In this document: piece after piece, positions 52,638-62,094 of the stretch | How the letters are laid out: every line of letters begins with the position of its first letter | Numbering within the stretch: the first letter of the stretch is position 1 | Assembly: GCA_965250275.1 (NCBI GenBank) | Contig: OZ252297.1 | Coordinates: 2,790,001-2,854,000, forward strand | DNA from: G965250275 sp965250275 | GTDB lineage: Bacteria; Pseudomonadota; Alphaproteobacteria; Rhodobacterales; Rhodobacteraceae | Reading direction: 5' to 3' | DNA length: 64,000 nt | Notes under the pieces: model-generated | What the model saw: the letters and a program-made list of their open reading frames with translations, nothing else | The model's database searches: none | What the model was told of the DNA's origin: nothing | Program-made: the position numbers and the translations under genes

Positions 52638-53945
52638 ATGCCCACTGAAATCCTGATGCCCGCCCTCTCGCCCACGATGGAGGAAGGCACGCTTGCCAAA
52701 TGGCTCGTCAAGGAAGGCGACGCTGTGTCCTCCGGCGATCTGCTGGCCGAAATCGAAACTGACAAGGCCACGATGGAGTTCGAGGCCGTTGACGAGGGCA
52801 CGGTCGGAAAGATTCTGGTCGCCGAAGGCACCGAGGGTGTGAAGGTCAACACCGCCATCGCGATCCTGCTTGAAGACGGTGAAAGCGCCGACGACATTGC
52901 GACCGCCAGCACACCGGCACCCGCCACTACATCGACACCGGCAGAACCCGCAGCCGCGACACCAGCTGCTGCCAGCCCTGCCGCTGCGGCCCACCCAGCA
53001 CCGGCTCAGAGCGCCGGCGGTGAACGCATCTTCGCGTCACCCCTGGCTCGTCGCATCGCGGCGGACAAAGGGCTGGACCTGAGCCAGATCGCGGGTTCCG
53101 GGCCGCATGGACGCATCGTCAAGGCAGATGTCGAAGGCGCGACGCAAGCGTCCAAGGCAGCCCCCGCCCCTCAGGCCGCACCCGCGGCAAGTGCGCTCCC
53201 GAAACTGGCATCAGGGCCATCGGCAGATATGGTTGCGCGCATGTACGAAGGCCGCGACTACGAAGAAGTGGCGCTCGACAACATGCGCAAAACCATCGCG
53301 GCGCGACTGACGGAAGCCAAGCAATCGATCCCGCATTTCTACCTGCGCCGCGACATTCGCCTGGACGCGCTGTTGAAGTTCCGGAGCGAACTGAATGCGC
53401 AGCTCGAATCCCGAGGGATCAAGCTGAGTGTGAACGACTTCATCATCAAGGCCTGTGCGCTCGCGCTTCAGACGGTTCCCGAAGCAAATTCCGTTTGGGC
53501 TGGAGACCGGATGCTGCGACTAAAGCCCTCCGATGTCGCAGTTGCCGTGGCCATCGAAGGCGGTCTGATCACACCGGTTCTCAAAGACGCCGAAATGAAA
53601 TCGCTGTCCGCGCTTTCAACCGAGATGAAGGATCTGGCCGGACGCGCGCGCGATCGCAAACTTGCGCCACATGAGTATCAGGGCGGCAGCTTCGCAATCT
53701 CGAACCTGGGCATGTTCGGCATCGACAATTTCGACGCAGTGATCAACCCACCGCACGGGGCCATCCTGGCAGTGGGTGCCGGTGTCAAAAAACCCGTGGT
53801 CGGAAAGGACGGTGAGTTGTCCGTTGCCACAGTGATGTCTGTAACGCTTTCCGTGGATCACCGGGTTATCGACGGCGCCCTTGGGGCCCAGCTGCTTCAG
53901 GCCATCGTCGAAAACCTCGAAAACCCGATGATGATGCTCGCCTGA
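52638..53945 (+). CDS. pdhC: Pyruvate dehydrogenase E2 component (dihydrolipoamide acetyltransferase)
   Basis: Core of the complex, transferring acetyl from lipoyl groups to CoA. 435 residues: one lipoyl domain (1-80, Lys43), Ala/Pro linker, peripheral subunit-binding domain (about 130-165: FASPLARRIAADKGLDLSQI), second linker, and the catalytic domain (about 200-435) ending with SVDHRVIDGALG, whose His and Asp are catalytic. Its own promoter should lie in 52559-52637, because an antisense gene separates it from pdhAB; I saw no copy of the pdhA operator there. Confidence 0.96.
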   Translation: MPTEILMPALSPTMEEGTLAKWLVKEGDAVSSGDLLAEIETDKATMEFEAVDEGTVGKILVAEGTEGVKVNTAIAILLEDGESADDIATASTPAPATTSTPAEPAAATPAAASPAAAAHPAPAQSAGGERIFASPLARRIAADKGLDLSQIAGSGPHGRIVKADVEGATQASKAAPAPQAAPAASALPKLASGPSADMVARMYEGRDYEEVALDNMRKTIAARLTEAKQSIPHFYLRRDIRLDALLKFRSELNAQLESRGIKLSVNDFIIKACALALQTVPEANSVWAGDRMLRLKPSDVAVAVAIEGGLITPVLKDAEMKSLSALSTEMKDLAGRARDRKLAPHEYQGGSFAISNLGMFGIDNFDAVINPPHGAILAVGAGVKKPVVGKDGELSVATVMSVTLSVDHRVIDGALGAQLLQAIVENLENPMMMLA

Positions 53946-53970
53946 ACTCCACAATCTCGAAAACAAAGAA

Positions 53971-53996
53971 GCGCCGCTCCAATGCTGGAGCGGCGC
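53971..53996. terminator. Bidirectional terminator between pdhC and cysE
   Basis: Ten-base-pair perfect stem GCGCCGCTCC / GGAGCGGCGC with loop AATGCT. It is flanked by AAAGAA on the left and TCTTCGTTT on the right, so it can act on both convergent transcripts. Confidence 0.8.
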
Positions 53997-54020
53997 TCTT
54001 CGTTTAGATGTAGACGTGGA

Positions 54021-54830
54021 TCAGCGCTCGTGCGCGAACATCTGGTTCATGCTGACCGCAGGCTGCTCGCATCCGGCCTCACCTACGATCCGCGCCGGGA
54101 CACCCGCGACAGTCTTGCAGGGCGGGACTTCGTCCAGAACCACCGAACCAGCGGCAATCCGGCTGCAACGTCCGACAACGATATTCCCGAGCACTTTGGC
54201 TCCGGCACCGATCAGAACACCGTCCTCGATCTTAGGATGCCGGTCCTCTTCTTCTTTACCTGTGCCCCCCAGCGTCACCGAATGCAGCATGGAAACGTTA
54301 TCACCAACCACGGCGGTTTCACCGATCACGATGGAATGGGCATGGTCAATCATAATGCCACGCCCGATCCGGGCGGCGGGATGGATGTCGATCCCAAAGA
54401 TCTCTGAGATTCGCATCTGAAAGAAGTAAGCCAGGTCATTTTGCCCGCGCTGCCACAGCCAGTGCCCAACGCGGTAGGCCTGCATCGCCTGATATCCTTT
54501 GAAGTAGAGGATCGGCTGCAGAAGCCTGTGGCAGGCCGGGTCGCGCTCGAACACGGCGACCAGATCGGCGCGCGCGGCGTTTGCCAGATCGGCGGAATCG
54601 GCAAAGGCTTCGTCGGCGATCTCACGCAGAATAACCATCGACATCTCGTTTGATGCCAGCTTGGCCGCGATGCGGTATGACAGGGCTTTCTCAATCGACC
54701 TGTGATGCAGGATACAGGCATGCACCAATCCCCCCATCAACGGTTCTTCACGAACGGCGTCTTCGGCCTCTTGGGTGATGCGCCCCCAGACGGGGTCTAC
54801 GGACTGCAGATTGGCACGGGTCTCTGGCAT
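54021..54830 (-). CDS. cysE: Serine O-acetyltransferase
   Basis: Makes O-acetylserine from serine and acetyl-CoA, the first step of cysteine synthesis. 269 residues. The N-terminal helical domain is followed by a left-handed beta-helix of hexapeptide repeats with IDIHPAARIGRGIMIDHAH (the acceptor His in DHAH) and VTLGGTGKE. The C-terminus is the part that commonly binds cysteine or cysteine synthase. Convergent with pdhC, divergent from the DksA-like gene. In many Rhodobacterales cysE is a neighbour of the GTA cluster, as here. Confidence 0.95.
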   Translation of the reverse strand: MPETRANLQSVDPVWGRITQEAEDAVREEPLMGGLVHACILHHRSIEKALSYRIAAKLASNEMSMVILREIADEAFADSADLANAARADLVAVFERDPACHRLLQPILYFKGYQAMQAYRVGHWLWQRGQNDLAYFFQMRISEIFGIDIHPAARIGRGIMIDHAHSIVIGETAVVGDNVSMLHSVTLGGTGKEEEDRHPKIEDGVLIGAGAKVLGNIVVGRCSRIAAGSVVLDEVPPCKTVAGVPARIVGEAGCEQPAVSMNQMFAHER

Positions 54831-54915
54831 GACAAATCATCCTTTTCTACCGTCACCATACGCATGTAGGCTTGGTTTCGCCAAACGCAAACCTGTGATC
54901 GGACCCATATCGGAC

Positions 54916-55254
54916 ATGAATGAAACAGAGCGGCAAGCAATAGAGCAACGGATCCGGTCCCTTCTGACCGATCTGGAGGCCGACGACACCCTCGGACGCG
55001 AGGGGCAGTCCGTGGTCACTCTGGATCAGCAATCGGTTGGCCGGCTCAGCCGAATGGATGCCCTGCAAAATCAGGCCATGGCAAAGGCCCAACAGGCCCG
55101 TCGCGATCAGCAACGAAAGCTTTTGGAACTTGCGCTGATCCGCTTGGCGGGCGGGTCTTACGGCGATTGCGAGGACTGCGGCGATCCGATTGCGCCTGCA
55201 CGGCTTCACCATAACCCCGCCGTCACACTCTGTATCTCCTGCGCGTCGGCCTGA
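54916..55254 (+). CDS. DksA/TraR-type C4 zinc-finger protein
   Basis: 112 residues from ATG 54916 (MNETERQAIEQRI); longer in-frame starts lie in the cysE promoter region. A helical coiled-coil part (about 1-78) is followed by a four-cysteine zinc finger, Cys85-Cys88 and Cys106-Cys109. It is shorter than DksA (about 150) and lacks the DDDD/DxxDA tip clearly, so it resembles small TraR/DksA-like proteins that bind the RNA polymerase secondary channel. The 3-prime end overlaps the trailing GTA-side gene by 32 bases on the other strand. Confidence 0.87.
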   Translation: MNETERQAIEQRIRSLLTDLEADDTLGREGQSVVTLDQQSVGRLSRMDALQNQAMAKAQQARRDQQRKLLELALIRLAGGSYGDCEDCGDPIAPARLHHNPAVTLCISCASA

Positions 55255-55531
55255 CGGAACGGTCTATCAGCGCATCCAGAACCACACGCATGCATCTAGA
55301 GTACTCGACGTCGTCAAACGTTGGCTCTGCGGCGAGCGCCCGCTTCCGGGCGACGGACATCAAAGTGCCGTTCCCATAACGAGGGTGCGGAATTCCGGTT
55401 CGCAGAACGAAGGCGTGCGCGATTGTGGCCGCTTCGATCATGTCCCGGCATAACCTGACGCGGGCCGGCGCAGGTGAAGCCAACAGGGCCCGGGCCGCAG
55501 ATGTGATGTCGCCGTGCAGGACCGGGCGCAT
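55223..55531 (-). CDS. Small conserved protein trailing the GTA cluster
   Basis: 102 residues, one base after the gp15 stop in the same direction, so probably the last gene of the GTA transcript. Conserved features I can see: ALLASPAPARVRLCRDMIEAA and a central PHPRYGNGTLMSVA block. Small proteins of this look stand at this place in other Rhodobacterales (I believe annotated as a DUF7742 family). No function is known. Its end overlaps the convergent zinc-finger gene by 32 bases. Confidence 0.65.
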   Translation of the reverse strand: MRPVLHGDITSAARALLASPAPARVRLCRDMIEAATIAHAFVLRTGIPHPRYGNGTLMSVARKRALAAEPTFDDVEYSRCMRVVLDALIDRSVRPTRRRYRV

Positions 55532-55532
55532 G

Positions 55533-58500
55533 TCACTGCCCCGGCCATTTCAGGCTGGCAAACGGCCCGGGGCCAAATCGCGCACTCAGTTGGGCAACCT
55601 CCAGGAGATCCCCCGTTCCGACACCATCAGCGGATTGGCTCTGCGCGTGGTAATGCCAGTTCGGCGCGCCTGTTTCCACTTCGCGAAGAACGGTCTCCCC
55701 GCGACGCACGCGCACCAGATAGCTTTCCCGTTCCTCGCCCAGCGGGACCTCGGGCAGGTCCCAACTGTCCCCCTCGACACGGGTTCTACGGATCCAAGTG
55801 ACGTTCAGCCCTCCGCCCGACTCTCGCAAAGCACGCAGATGACAGGGGGCATAGGGCCTGAGCCCATTGCCATCAAAAGCGTCAATGACGTGGACATAGG
55901 CCGGATCGTCATAGGTGCGGCCTGCGGGGCCGATGCGGAAGTGCTGCGCGATCCGTCGCTGCGCCGATGTGAGGTCGATTTGCTTGGGCATCCCGTTCAA
56001 CAAGACAAACCATGACCCCACGGGCCAGACATCCGACATCAAGGCATCGGACCCAACCTGCCCTCGCAACCGGTTGCCAATCAGATAGGTCCTTGGCGCA
56101 ATGAGTTCGGCAGTCTCAAACTGAAACACTTCCCAGCGCCCCGACGACCCATCACCGATGGCGGCAAGATTTGCGCCCCCTAAAACAGCGTCCGCCGGCC
56201 GACCTTCTAGCGCCCCGCTGATCAGTTTGATCTGCAGGTGCGGGCCACGATCCCAGAGTCCGGCTGCGGCAGAGGACAAGGGGCTCTCGGTCACACCAAT
56301 GACGGAACGCCCAGATATCACCTCTTTCAGACGATAGTCGTCGTCGCTGGCAGACCCAAAAATCGACACGCTGCCGGGCCAACGGCGCGCGGTGACTGCA
56401 AGGTGCGGCGCATGTGGAACCTCGTCTCCGGACAGCAATGGCAGGTCCAAAAACAAAGGCAAGACGGGGGCTGGAGCTGTGAAGGGACGCAACCCGGGTG
56501 GGTCCTCGTCCAAATGGGATGGTTTGTAGACCTCGGGCTCGATGCGAACCGCCTCCAGGAGTTGCAGCTCCGACTGCTCAACGCGATCAATACGATAGCG
56601 CCCATGTTCCACTTCGTTTCCGGACGGAAGGGTCACAATATCCCCCGCGCCCAAAAGCATATGAGACGGAGGCAGCGCGAACTTCGCAGTATCCCGTGCG
56701 ACACGCGATTCCGTCAGCCACCGTTCGGCCACGGCACGCCCTTCGCTGCGCGTCATGGAGAGTGGCAAATCGCTGGACCCAACCGAATGTGTTGCTTCAT
56801 CCGGCAACACCGACTCCTCCGACAAAACGTCGTGGCTGGCGTCCGCCTCTACAAACCGGACGCGGACACGGCCAGTGACCTCTGCATCGGCTTCGCGAGC
56901 GCGCTCGATCAACGCATCCAGATCGCTGCTTTCAGCCAGCTGGTCTTCTGTCAATTCAATAGGATCGCGTCCGGATCGCAGCCTGAATGTCAGAACTCCG
57001 TGGCGTTCGATTGCATCAAAACCGTATCTCAGCATCAATGGCTGGAGCGCCTGTCGGGCATCGGCAACATCGTCGACCAGATATCCGCGCACAAATCCGT
57101 AAAGCTCCGATGTATCGACCTCCGTGACACCAGCGCGGCGGCAAATCTCCTCGACCACCGAGGCCAGGGTTCGTCCGCCGGTCCGCCCGTTCAACCAGTG
57201 CCCGCGGGAATAATTGCCCCCATCGGCCCAAAGATCGCGATTGTTCGGGAAAATCGGAAAGGGTCTGGCATCCCAGGCCCAGACAAACGCCCGGGACATG
57301 TCGATCATTCTGCCGTCATACACATCCGAAACAGGATTTCGCTCGGGATCCTGCCAGTGTGTCAGCATGGCGCGCAGATATTGCACCTGCATGAAATCGT
57401 CCCGCGCCCCGCTTGAAAACTTTGGCAATCGCGATTCCGAGGATTTTGGGTCCAGGAACTTGTTGGGTTGGTTGGTGCCTTTGTCGATGGCCGCACAGCC
57501 CAGCTCGGTGAACCAGATCGGTTTTGATCTGGGCTCCCATTCCGTCGGCCCGGGCTGCCGAACCCCACCAATTCGTTCAACATGCGGATTCTGCCACCAG
57601 TTTCGGATATCCTTGTAGCGCCAGATCCATGGCTCATCATGATCACCATCCGTTATCGGTGTCCGGATCTGCGCTGCCTCCGCCTCTGGCGAATGGTAGT
57701 ACCAGTCAAAACCCTCGCCGCCTTCAACGTTCGCCGCGAGGTAATCTGGGTTGTAGATGCTCCCCCACCCCACATCCAGATGCGCGTCGCCATCGCGCCA
57801 GTCCGAAAGCGGCATGTAATTGTCGATCCCAACAAAATCGATTTCGTCGTCGGCCCAAAGCGGATCCAAATGGAAGTAACGATCACCGCTCCCGTCCTGA
57901 GGCGCATAGCCGAAGTATTCCGACCAGTCTGCCGCATATCCGATCTTGGTGTCAGGCCCCAGCAACTGCCGCGCCTCCGCGGCCAACGCGCGCAGGTGCG
58001 CCACAGCAGGAAACCCGCTCGCACCGCGGATCTGCGTCAGGCCGCGCATCTCAGACCCGATGCAAAACGCCGACACCCCGCCGGCCGCAGCACACAATGC
58101 CGCATAGTGCAGGATAAACCGCCGCATGCTCCATTCGTCAGGACCGGTATACACCACCCGTCCTTCCAAGACCTGAAAATCCGCTGCAGAAGCGGTGCCG
58201 AAAAAGGCATCCACCTCTGCATCCGCCTCCGCCGTGCCATCGGGCGAACGATCACGACCCGGCGCATGTGAGAGAGTGATCCGCCCCCGCCATGGCAAGG
58301 CTGGCTGATCTTCCGCGCCCGACCAGGGATCAAAAAGCCCGTTTCCGCTTTGCTGATCCATCAGAATGAAGGGATAGAACATCACATCAATGCCCTGATC
58401 CTGCATATGATGAATCGTCTCGATCACAGATTGGTCGGTGGGTGTGCCCCCATAGATTGGCCGGCCGTTTGTCTGCGCGATTTCTTCGGCATTAGCGCGC

Positions 58501-59459
58501 GCAACATCCGAGACCCCCCATGGCATATTTCGGCCGTCGAAAGCCCGGCGCTCCACTTTTGGCTTCAGCGTGCACTGACCACAACGCAGGTCGCCACCAA
58601 ACCACGAAACGATCAACGAGGCCGACTTGCAGCGCGGCAGTTCGTCCTGCAAGGCGGCCACCGACGTCACCAGATCGCTTTGAGCGCTTGGCGAGTTTAC
58701 ATTGGCCGCCCAATCCTCACCCGGCCCGCTGGTATAGTAGACCGGCGTCGCAGCCAGCGCGTATTCCCCGGTCCCGGGCATAAGTGCGATACCCTCGACC
58801 AACTGCGAGACATCTTCGTCAAAGCGCGGCGCCTGCGGTTGCTCGCCGCGCACGACCTCGAATGAAAACTGAGGCACCCGGTTGCCGAATGCCTCAAGGT
58901 CAAGGTTTTCGAACACCACGTAGGCCGTGCCACGATACGCGGGCACGGCACCCTGCCCTTCGACCGCTTCCATCACGGGATCCGGCAACTGATCTGCAGT
59001 CCCCTTATAGACCTGCATGTTCAGATTAGGGGCCGAGATCTCCTCCCCGTCTGCCCAGACGCGATTGATCCCCAGTATCTCCCCCTCGCAAACCGCCAGC
59101 GCCAGCGAGACCGAATAGCTGTACTCTGTTACCTGGGGTTGCCGGGACCTGCCCTTCCCTCCCCCCGTTGTCGTCGCGCTTTCGCGAAAATCGGACGCCC
59201 AGATCACCTGTCCCCCGACGCGCATTCGGCCATATACGCAGCCAATTGGCGCACCCTCTCCTGCGTTGGACAAACGAAACCGCTCGACACGACCAGACTC
59301 GACCGGCTCCGAACCCGTGCCCAGAACCCGGTTGTCGATCAACCGACCGACCGTCGCGCCAATGGCCCGACCGACCGCAACGCTGGACAGCCCGGCCACA
59401 GTGCCCCCAATGGAACCGCCAATTGCGGCTCCTGCCGCTGACAAAAGAACCGTCGCCAT
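55533..59459 (-). CDS. GTA gp15: baseplate multidomain megatron protein
   Basis: Largest GTA tail protein, 1308 residues, forming the baseplate tip and host-contact region in RcGTA. The front has a hydrophobic, glycine-rich stretch (about 5-35), then a phage-tail-like part (about 50-250) and a TIM-barrel glycoside-hydrolase-like domain (about 350-720: IDVMFYPFILMD, FCIGSEMRGLTQIRG, DFVGIDNYMPLSDWR, IWFTELGC), followed by phage-tail-3-type domains. The start overlaps the gp14 stop by one base (TGATG). Full length for the family with no breaks. Confidence 0.93.
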   Translation of the reverse strand: MATVLLSAAGAAIGGSIGGTVAGLSSVAVGRAIGATVGRLIDNRVLGTGSEPVESGRVERFRLSNAGEGAPIGCVYGRMRVGGQVIWASDFRESATTTGGGKGRSRQPQVTEYSYSVSLALAVCEGEILGINRVWADGEEISAPNLNMQVYKGTADQLPDPVMEAVEGQGAVPAYRGTAYVVFENLDLEAFGNRVPQFSFEVVRGEQPQAPRFDEDVSQLVEGIALMPGTGEYALAATPVYYTSGPGEDWAANVNSPSAQSDLVTSVAALQDELPRCKSASLIVSWFGGDLRCGQCTLKPKVERRAFDGRNMPWGVSDVARANAEEIAQTNGRPIYGGTPTDQSVIETIHHMQDQGIDVMFYPFILMDQQSGNGLFDPWSGAEDQPALPWRGRITLSHAPGRDRSPDGTAEADAEVDAFFGTASAADFQVLEGRVVYTGPDEWSMRRFILHYAALCAAAGGVSAFCIGSEMRGLTQIRGASGFPAVAHLRALAAEARQLLGPDTKIGYAADWSEYFGYAPQDGSGDRYFHLDPLWADDEIDFVGIDNYMPLSDWRDGDAHLDVGWGSIYNPDYLAANVEGGEGFDWYYHSPEAEAAQIRTPITDGDHDEPWIWRYKDIRNWWQNPHVERIGGVRQPGPTEWEPRSKPIWFTELGCAAIDKGTNQPNKFLDPKSSESRLPKFSSGARDDFMQVQYLRAMLTHWQDPERNPVSDVYDGRMIDMSRAFVWAWDARPFPIFPNNRDLWADGGNYSRGHWLNGRTGGRTLASVVEEICRRAGVTEVDTSELYGFVRGYLVDDVADARQALQPLMLRYGFDAIERHGVLTFRLRSGRDPIELTEDQLAESSDLDALIERAREADAEVTGRVRVRFVEADASHDVLSEESVLPDEATHSVGSSDLPLSMTRSEGRAVAERWLTESRVARDTAKFALPPSHMLLGAGDIVTLPSGNEVEHGRYRIDRVEQSELQLLEAVRIEPEVYKPSHLDEDPPGLRPFTAPAPVLPLFLDLPLLSGDEVPHAPHLAVTARRWPGSVSIFGSASDDDYRLKEVISGRSVIGVTESPLSSAAAGLWDRGPHLQIKLISGALEGRPADAVLGGANLAAIGDGSSGRWEVFQFETAELIAPRTYLIGNRLRGQVGSDALMSDVWPVGSWFVLLNGMPKQIDLTSAQRRIAQHFRIGPAGRTYDDPAYVHVIDAFDGNGLRPYAPCHLRALRESGGGLNVTWIRRTRVEGDSWDLPEVPLGEERESYLVRVRRGETVLREVETGAPNWHYHAQSQSADGVGTGDLLEVAQLSARFGPGPFASLKWPGQ

Positions 59460-59905
59460 CAGAGTCCCTCCAGAGGAAAGTCAAAACGCGCCATAACCCG
59501 CCTGCGCCACGCCTGTGTCAACGCGCTTTCAACGACCCCGTGGCCGCAATAGGCGTGCACGAACCGGGGATCACCACCAATCCGGGACTGAATGCCCAGG
59601 TGTTTGGCGACGCTGCCTGCGCGCATACGAAAGAGCAGCACCTGCCCTTCGGCATCCGGCCCATCGCCGCAAGCACGCAGATGCCGCAGCGCCGCCGCCC
59701 ACAGACGCTCCTCCCCTTGCGGCTCGGACCAGTCCTGCGAGTAAGCGGGCGGAACTTCCGGTTCAGCTCCCAGAACTTCGCGCCAGACCCCTCGGACCAG
59801 ACCCAGGCAATCCGCCCCGGCGTTGCGACAAGAACTCTGGTGACAATACGGCGTGCCGATCCAACCACGCGCCGCGCGCACCACGTGCGCCCGCGCCGCC
59901 CTCAT
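59459..59905 (-). CDS. GTA gp14: NlpC/P60-family tail peptidase
   Basis: 148 residues. Catalytic Cys33 lies in NAGADCLGLVRGVW and the catalytic His is probably His102 in SVAKHLGIQS, the NlpC/P60 arrangement. In tailed phages and in RcGTA this enzyme sits at the tail tip and helps DNA entry by cutting peptidoglycan peptides. Overlaps gp13 by four bases (ATGA) and gp15 by one. All catalytic residues are present, so it should be active. Confidence 0.9.
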   Translation of the reverse strand: MRAARAHVVRAARGWIGTPYCHQSSCRNAGADCLGLVRGVWREVLGAEPEVPPAYSQDWSEPQGEERLWAAALRHLRACGDGPDAEGQVLLFRMRAGSVAKHLGIQSRIGGDPRFVHAYCGHGVVESALTQAWRRRVMARFDFPLEGL

Positions 59906-60792
59906 CGCAAACTTCCGCCGCTGTTAGCGCCCGTGCGGCGCGGATACGTCATCATCCAGTCCTCTCCCGGAATGTCCGGGAATCCCTGATAGTTCAGCAG
60001 GTTGTTGAACTTCAGACGACAAGTTTCCATGCGCTTGTCACATCCTGCGATAAGCTTGACCCGGTCGCCGACCCGCACCGCAGCGCGCAGCGGCTCCCAG
60101 AGCTCGATTTGGCGAACTCCGTCTTCTTCAAAGTCGCGTTTGATCAGGCCGGACAATCCCTTCGCCTCGCCAGACAAAACATCCAAACGCCCTCTGGCAA
60201 ACCAATCCAGATCAAAGCCCGTAAGGCTTTTCCAACTGAAAACGCGTTGCTGTTCAACGCGTTCCACCGTGAGCTCTTCTGTGTATCCGGCGCTGGTCAG
60301 ATTGAATTGGCAATTGCGATCTCCCAGCACTGCAGTACAGGGCTTTTGGTAGATTCGTCCGATGGGTTGATTGAGTGCCTCGGTCAGGCCACGTAGCTCT
60401 GCGTGAAAGGCACCTGCCCCCCGCCGCAGTTCACCGATGGAACCTCGAAACTGCAGCCGGCGTACCGATACATCCTGCCAGTTCACGATCCAGGTTCGGA
60501 CATCGGCGCAATCGAACCGGCCGGCTTCGATATCAGCCTCTGTGACAGATGCGTCGCTCAGCGTCCCCAACGCCTCAGAGTTATCGACCGATAACCCAGT
60601 GCTCTGGTGCAAAGCCCGCGCCGACAGGCCACTATCGGCCCTAAATACGATCCCCTCGAACTCAAGAGTGCGGTCGTGATCCGTGAACCCAAACGTCGCC
60701 CCGTCCTTGCGTACGATCGCCCAGCACCGGCACAGGCTCGTTTGGCCAGTTGCAATGTGCGCTGCAAAGGCTTCAGAGTTCGCGCCCGTCAT
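59902..60792 (-). CDS. GTA gp13: tail hub protein (DUF2163)
   Basis: 296 residues of the DUF2163/phage BR0599 type. Four cysteines, Cys152 and Cys161 (PCTAVLGDRNC) plus Cys251 and Cys258 (GCDKRMETC), are placed as in the RcGTA hub, where an iron-sulfur cluster is bound. Cys21 and Cys23 at the front are extra. The hub links the tail tube to the megatron. Overlaps gp12 by four bases and gp14 by four bases. Confidence 0.9.
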   Translation of the reverse strand: MTGANSEAFAAHIATGQTSLCRCWAIVRKDGATFGFTDHDRTLEFEGIVFRADSGLSARALHQSTGLSVDNSEALGTLSDASVTEADIEAGRFDCADVRTWIVNWQDVSVRRLQFRGSIGELRRGAGAFHAELRGLTEALNQPIGRIYQKPCTAVLGDRNCQFNLTSAGYTEELTVERVEQQRVFSWKSLTGFDLDWFARGRLDVLSGEAKGLSGLIKRDFEEDGVRQIELWEPLRAAVRVGDRVKLIAGCDKRMETCRLKFNNLLNYQGFPDIPGEDWMMTYPRRTGANSGGSLR

Positions 60793-61421
60793 ACCCGCAC
60801 CTCCACAACCGGCACATTTGGAACGTCACCTGCCTGAAAGCTGGCAACACTTGTCTGGATCCGATCGGTGTCGAACCGCACCGGAACGTCGAATTCGAAC
60901 CCCGCCAGAACTTCCATCCCTTCTGCCGGCGCTGCCTCGAAACGGATTGTCCCGCGCGTGGGATCCAGGCTGTAGTCCACGCCTTCCTGCATTTCATCCT
61001 GAGCCACACCGATCCGAACGGTCCCGACCACAGGCTTTGCAATCGGTCGCGCATAGCTGAAGGCACCCGAGCGGTAGATTTTCTGCAACCGGAACTCCTT
61101 CGTGCGCCCATCGGCGACCGCGATGAGCTGATCCCGGAAATCAACTGCCCCCGTGGCCTTGCCCGACTTGAAGTCGGACCAGTCCTTCCAGCGAAAGCCG
61201 ATCATTTGTCCGCGGCGCGCCTCAAAAAAAGCGATCAGCGTCTCGATGTCGTCCAGCGAACGCATGCCCAGACCCGCATCGTAACGCCGACGCGAATGCG
61301 CCCATGGCGTATTGCGCTCCTCAAATCCGTTGGCCAATGTGACAACATCGGTCCGCCGCTCCGGTCCGCCAACCGACCCAAAACTCAGCGATGCGGGGAA
61401 TCTCACTTCATGGAAACTCAT
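60789..61421 (-). CDS. GTA gp12: distal tail protein (DUF2460)
   Basis: 210 residues. The family front FHEVRFPASLSFGSVGGPER and the block MIGFRWKDWSDFKSG (about 75-90) are clear. In RcGTA this protein forms the distal-tail ring between tube and baseplate. Ten bases after the gp11 stop; four-base overlap with gp13. Usual length. Confidence 0.92.
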   Translation of the reverse strand: MSFHEVRFPASLSFGSVGGPERRTDVVTLANGFEERNTPWAHSRRRYDAGLGMRSLDDIETLIAFFEARRGQMIGFRWKDWSDFKSGKATGAVDFRDQLIAVADGRTKEFRLQKIYRSGAFSYARPIAKPVVGTVRIGVAQDEMQEGVDYSLDPTRGTIRFEAAPAEGMEVLAGFEFDVPVRFDTDRIQTSVASFQAGDVPNVPVVEVRV

Positions 61422-61431
61422 CGCCTCCTCC

Positions 61432-62094
61432 TCAGCTATTGCGGTTGCCGCGGCTCAGGGCCCGGCCAACCTGCGCCGCGATCTGGCTGCGACTGCGCTG
61501 AAAACCCTGAACATCCGGTGTGCTGACATTGATCACGACGTTCATGGACCGCGCGCCCGCGCTCCGGACGCCCAGTTTGCCGTCAGCGCCGCGTGCCAGC
61601 GGCATGATCGCTTCGGGGCCTGCTTCGCCCATCAACCCGGTGCTGCCACCCCGCATTGGAAAGCTGGTGGCGCCCGAAATCACGCCACCATTTGCGAAAG
61701 GCAGAACCCGGCCCTGGCTGAAACCCGCGCCATCGGAGAAAGGCAGAAGTGTCTCGACAACCCCGCTCACACCCTCCGCGACAAGTCCTCCAACGTGATT
61801 GGCCACGGGTTTGATCGCCGCAGAATAGGTGGTCTGGATCATCGATTTCGCGATGGTCTCCAATGCATCCGACAGTTTCATCCCATCAAAGGCAACGCCG
61901 TCGAAGGCGCGCCGCAGCCCCTTGGACAAACCGCGCTCCAAGGTGACAGCATCTTTTCCCGTGGCGGCCAACGCGTCTCGCACACGTCTGAGTTCTGCAT
62001 CAAAGCTTGCCGCCATCGCGGTCGCCGCTCCCAGACTGTCTTCGAGGGCTTCTGCCTCTTCGTTCAGCCCCTCTAAACCGTCACGATCCGCCAT
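61432..62094 (-). CDS. GTA gp11: short tail tape measure protein
   Basis: 220 residues. A helical front (about 5-60), then a hydrophobic glycine-rich region and the block FANGGVISGATSFPMRGG (about 130-150) followed by EAIMPLARGADGKLGV, shared by tape measure proteins of small siphophages and GTAs. Its small size is the same as in RcGTA and fits a short tail tube. The start overlaps the gp10.1 end by 14 bases. Confidence 0.9.
   Translation of the reverse strand: MADRDGLEGLNEEAEALEDSLGAATAMAASFDAELRRVRDALAATGKDAVTLERGLSKGLRRAFDGVAFDGMKLSDALETIAKSMIQTTYSAAIKPVANHVGGLVAEGVSGVVETLLPFSDGAGFSQGRVLPFANGGVISGATSFPMRGGSTGLMGEAGPEAIMPLARGADGKLGVRSAGARSMNVVINVSTPDVQGFQRSRSQIAAQVGRALSRGNRNS

Noticed and set aside
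56238..57416. A 392-codon plus-strand frame
   Set aside because: Antisense to the gp15 megatron gene; no domain and shadow-like composition.
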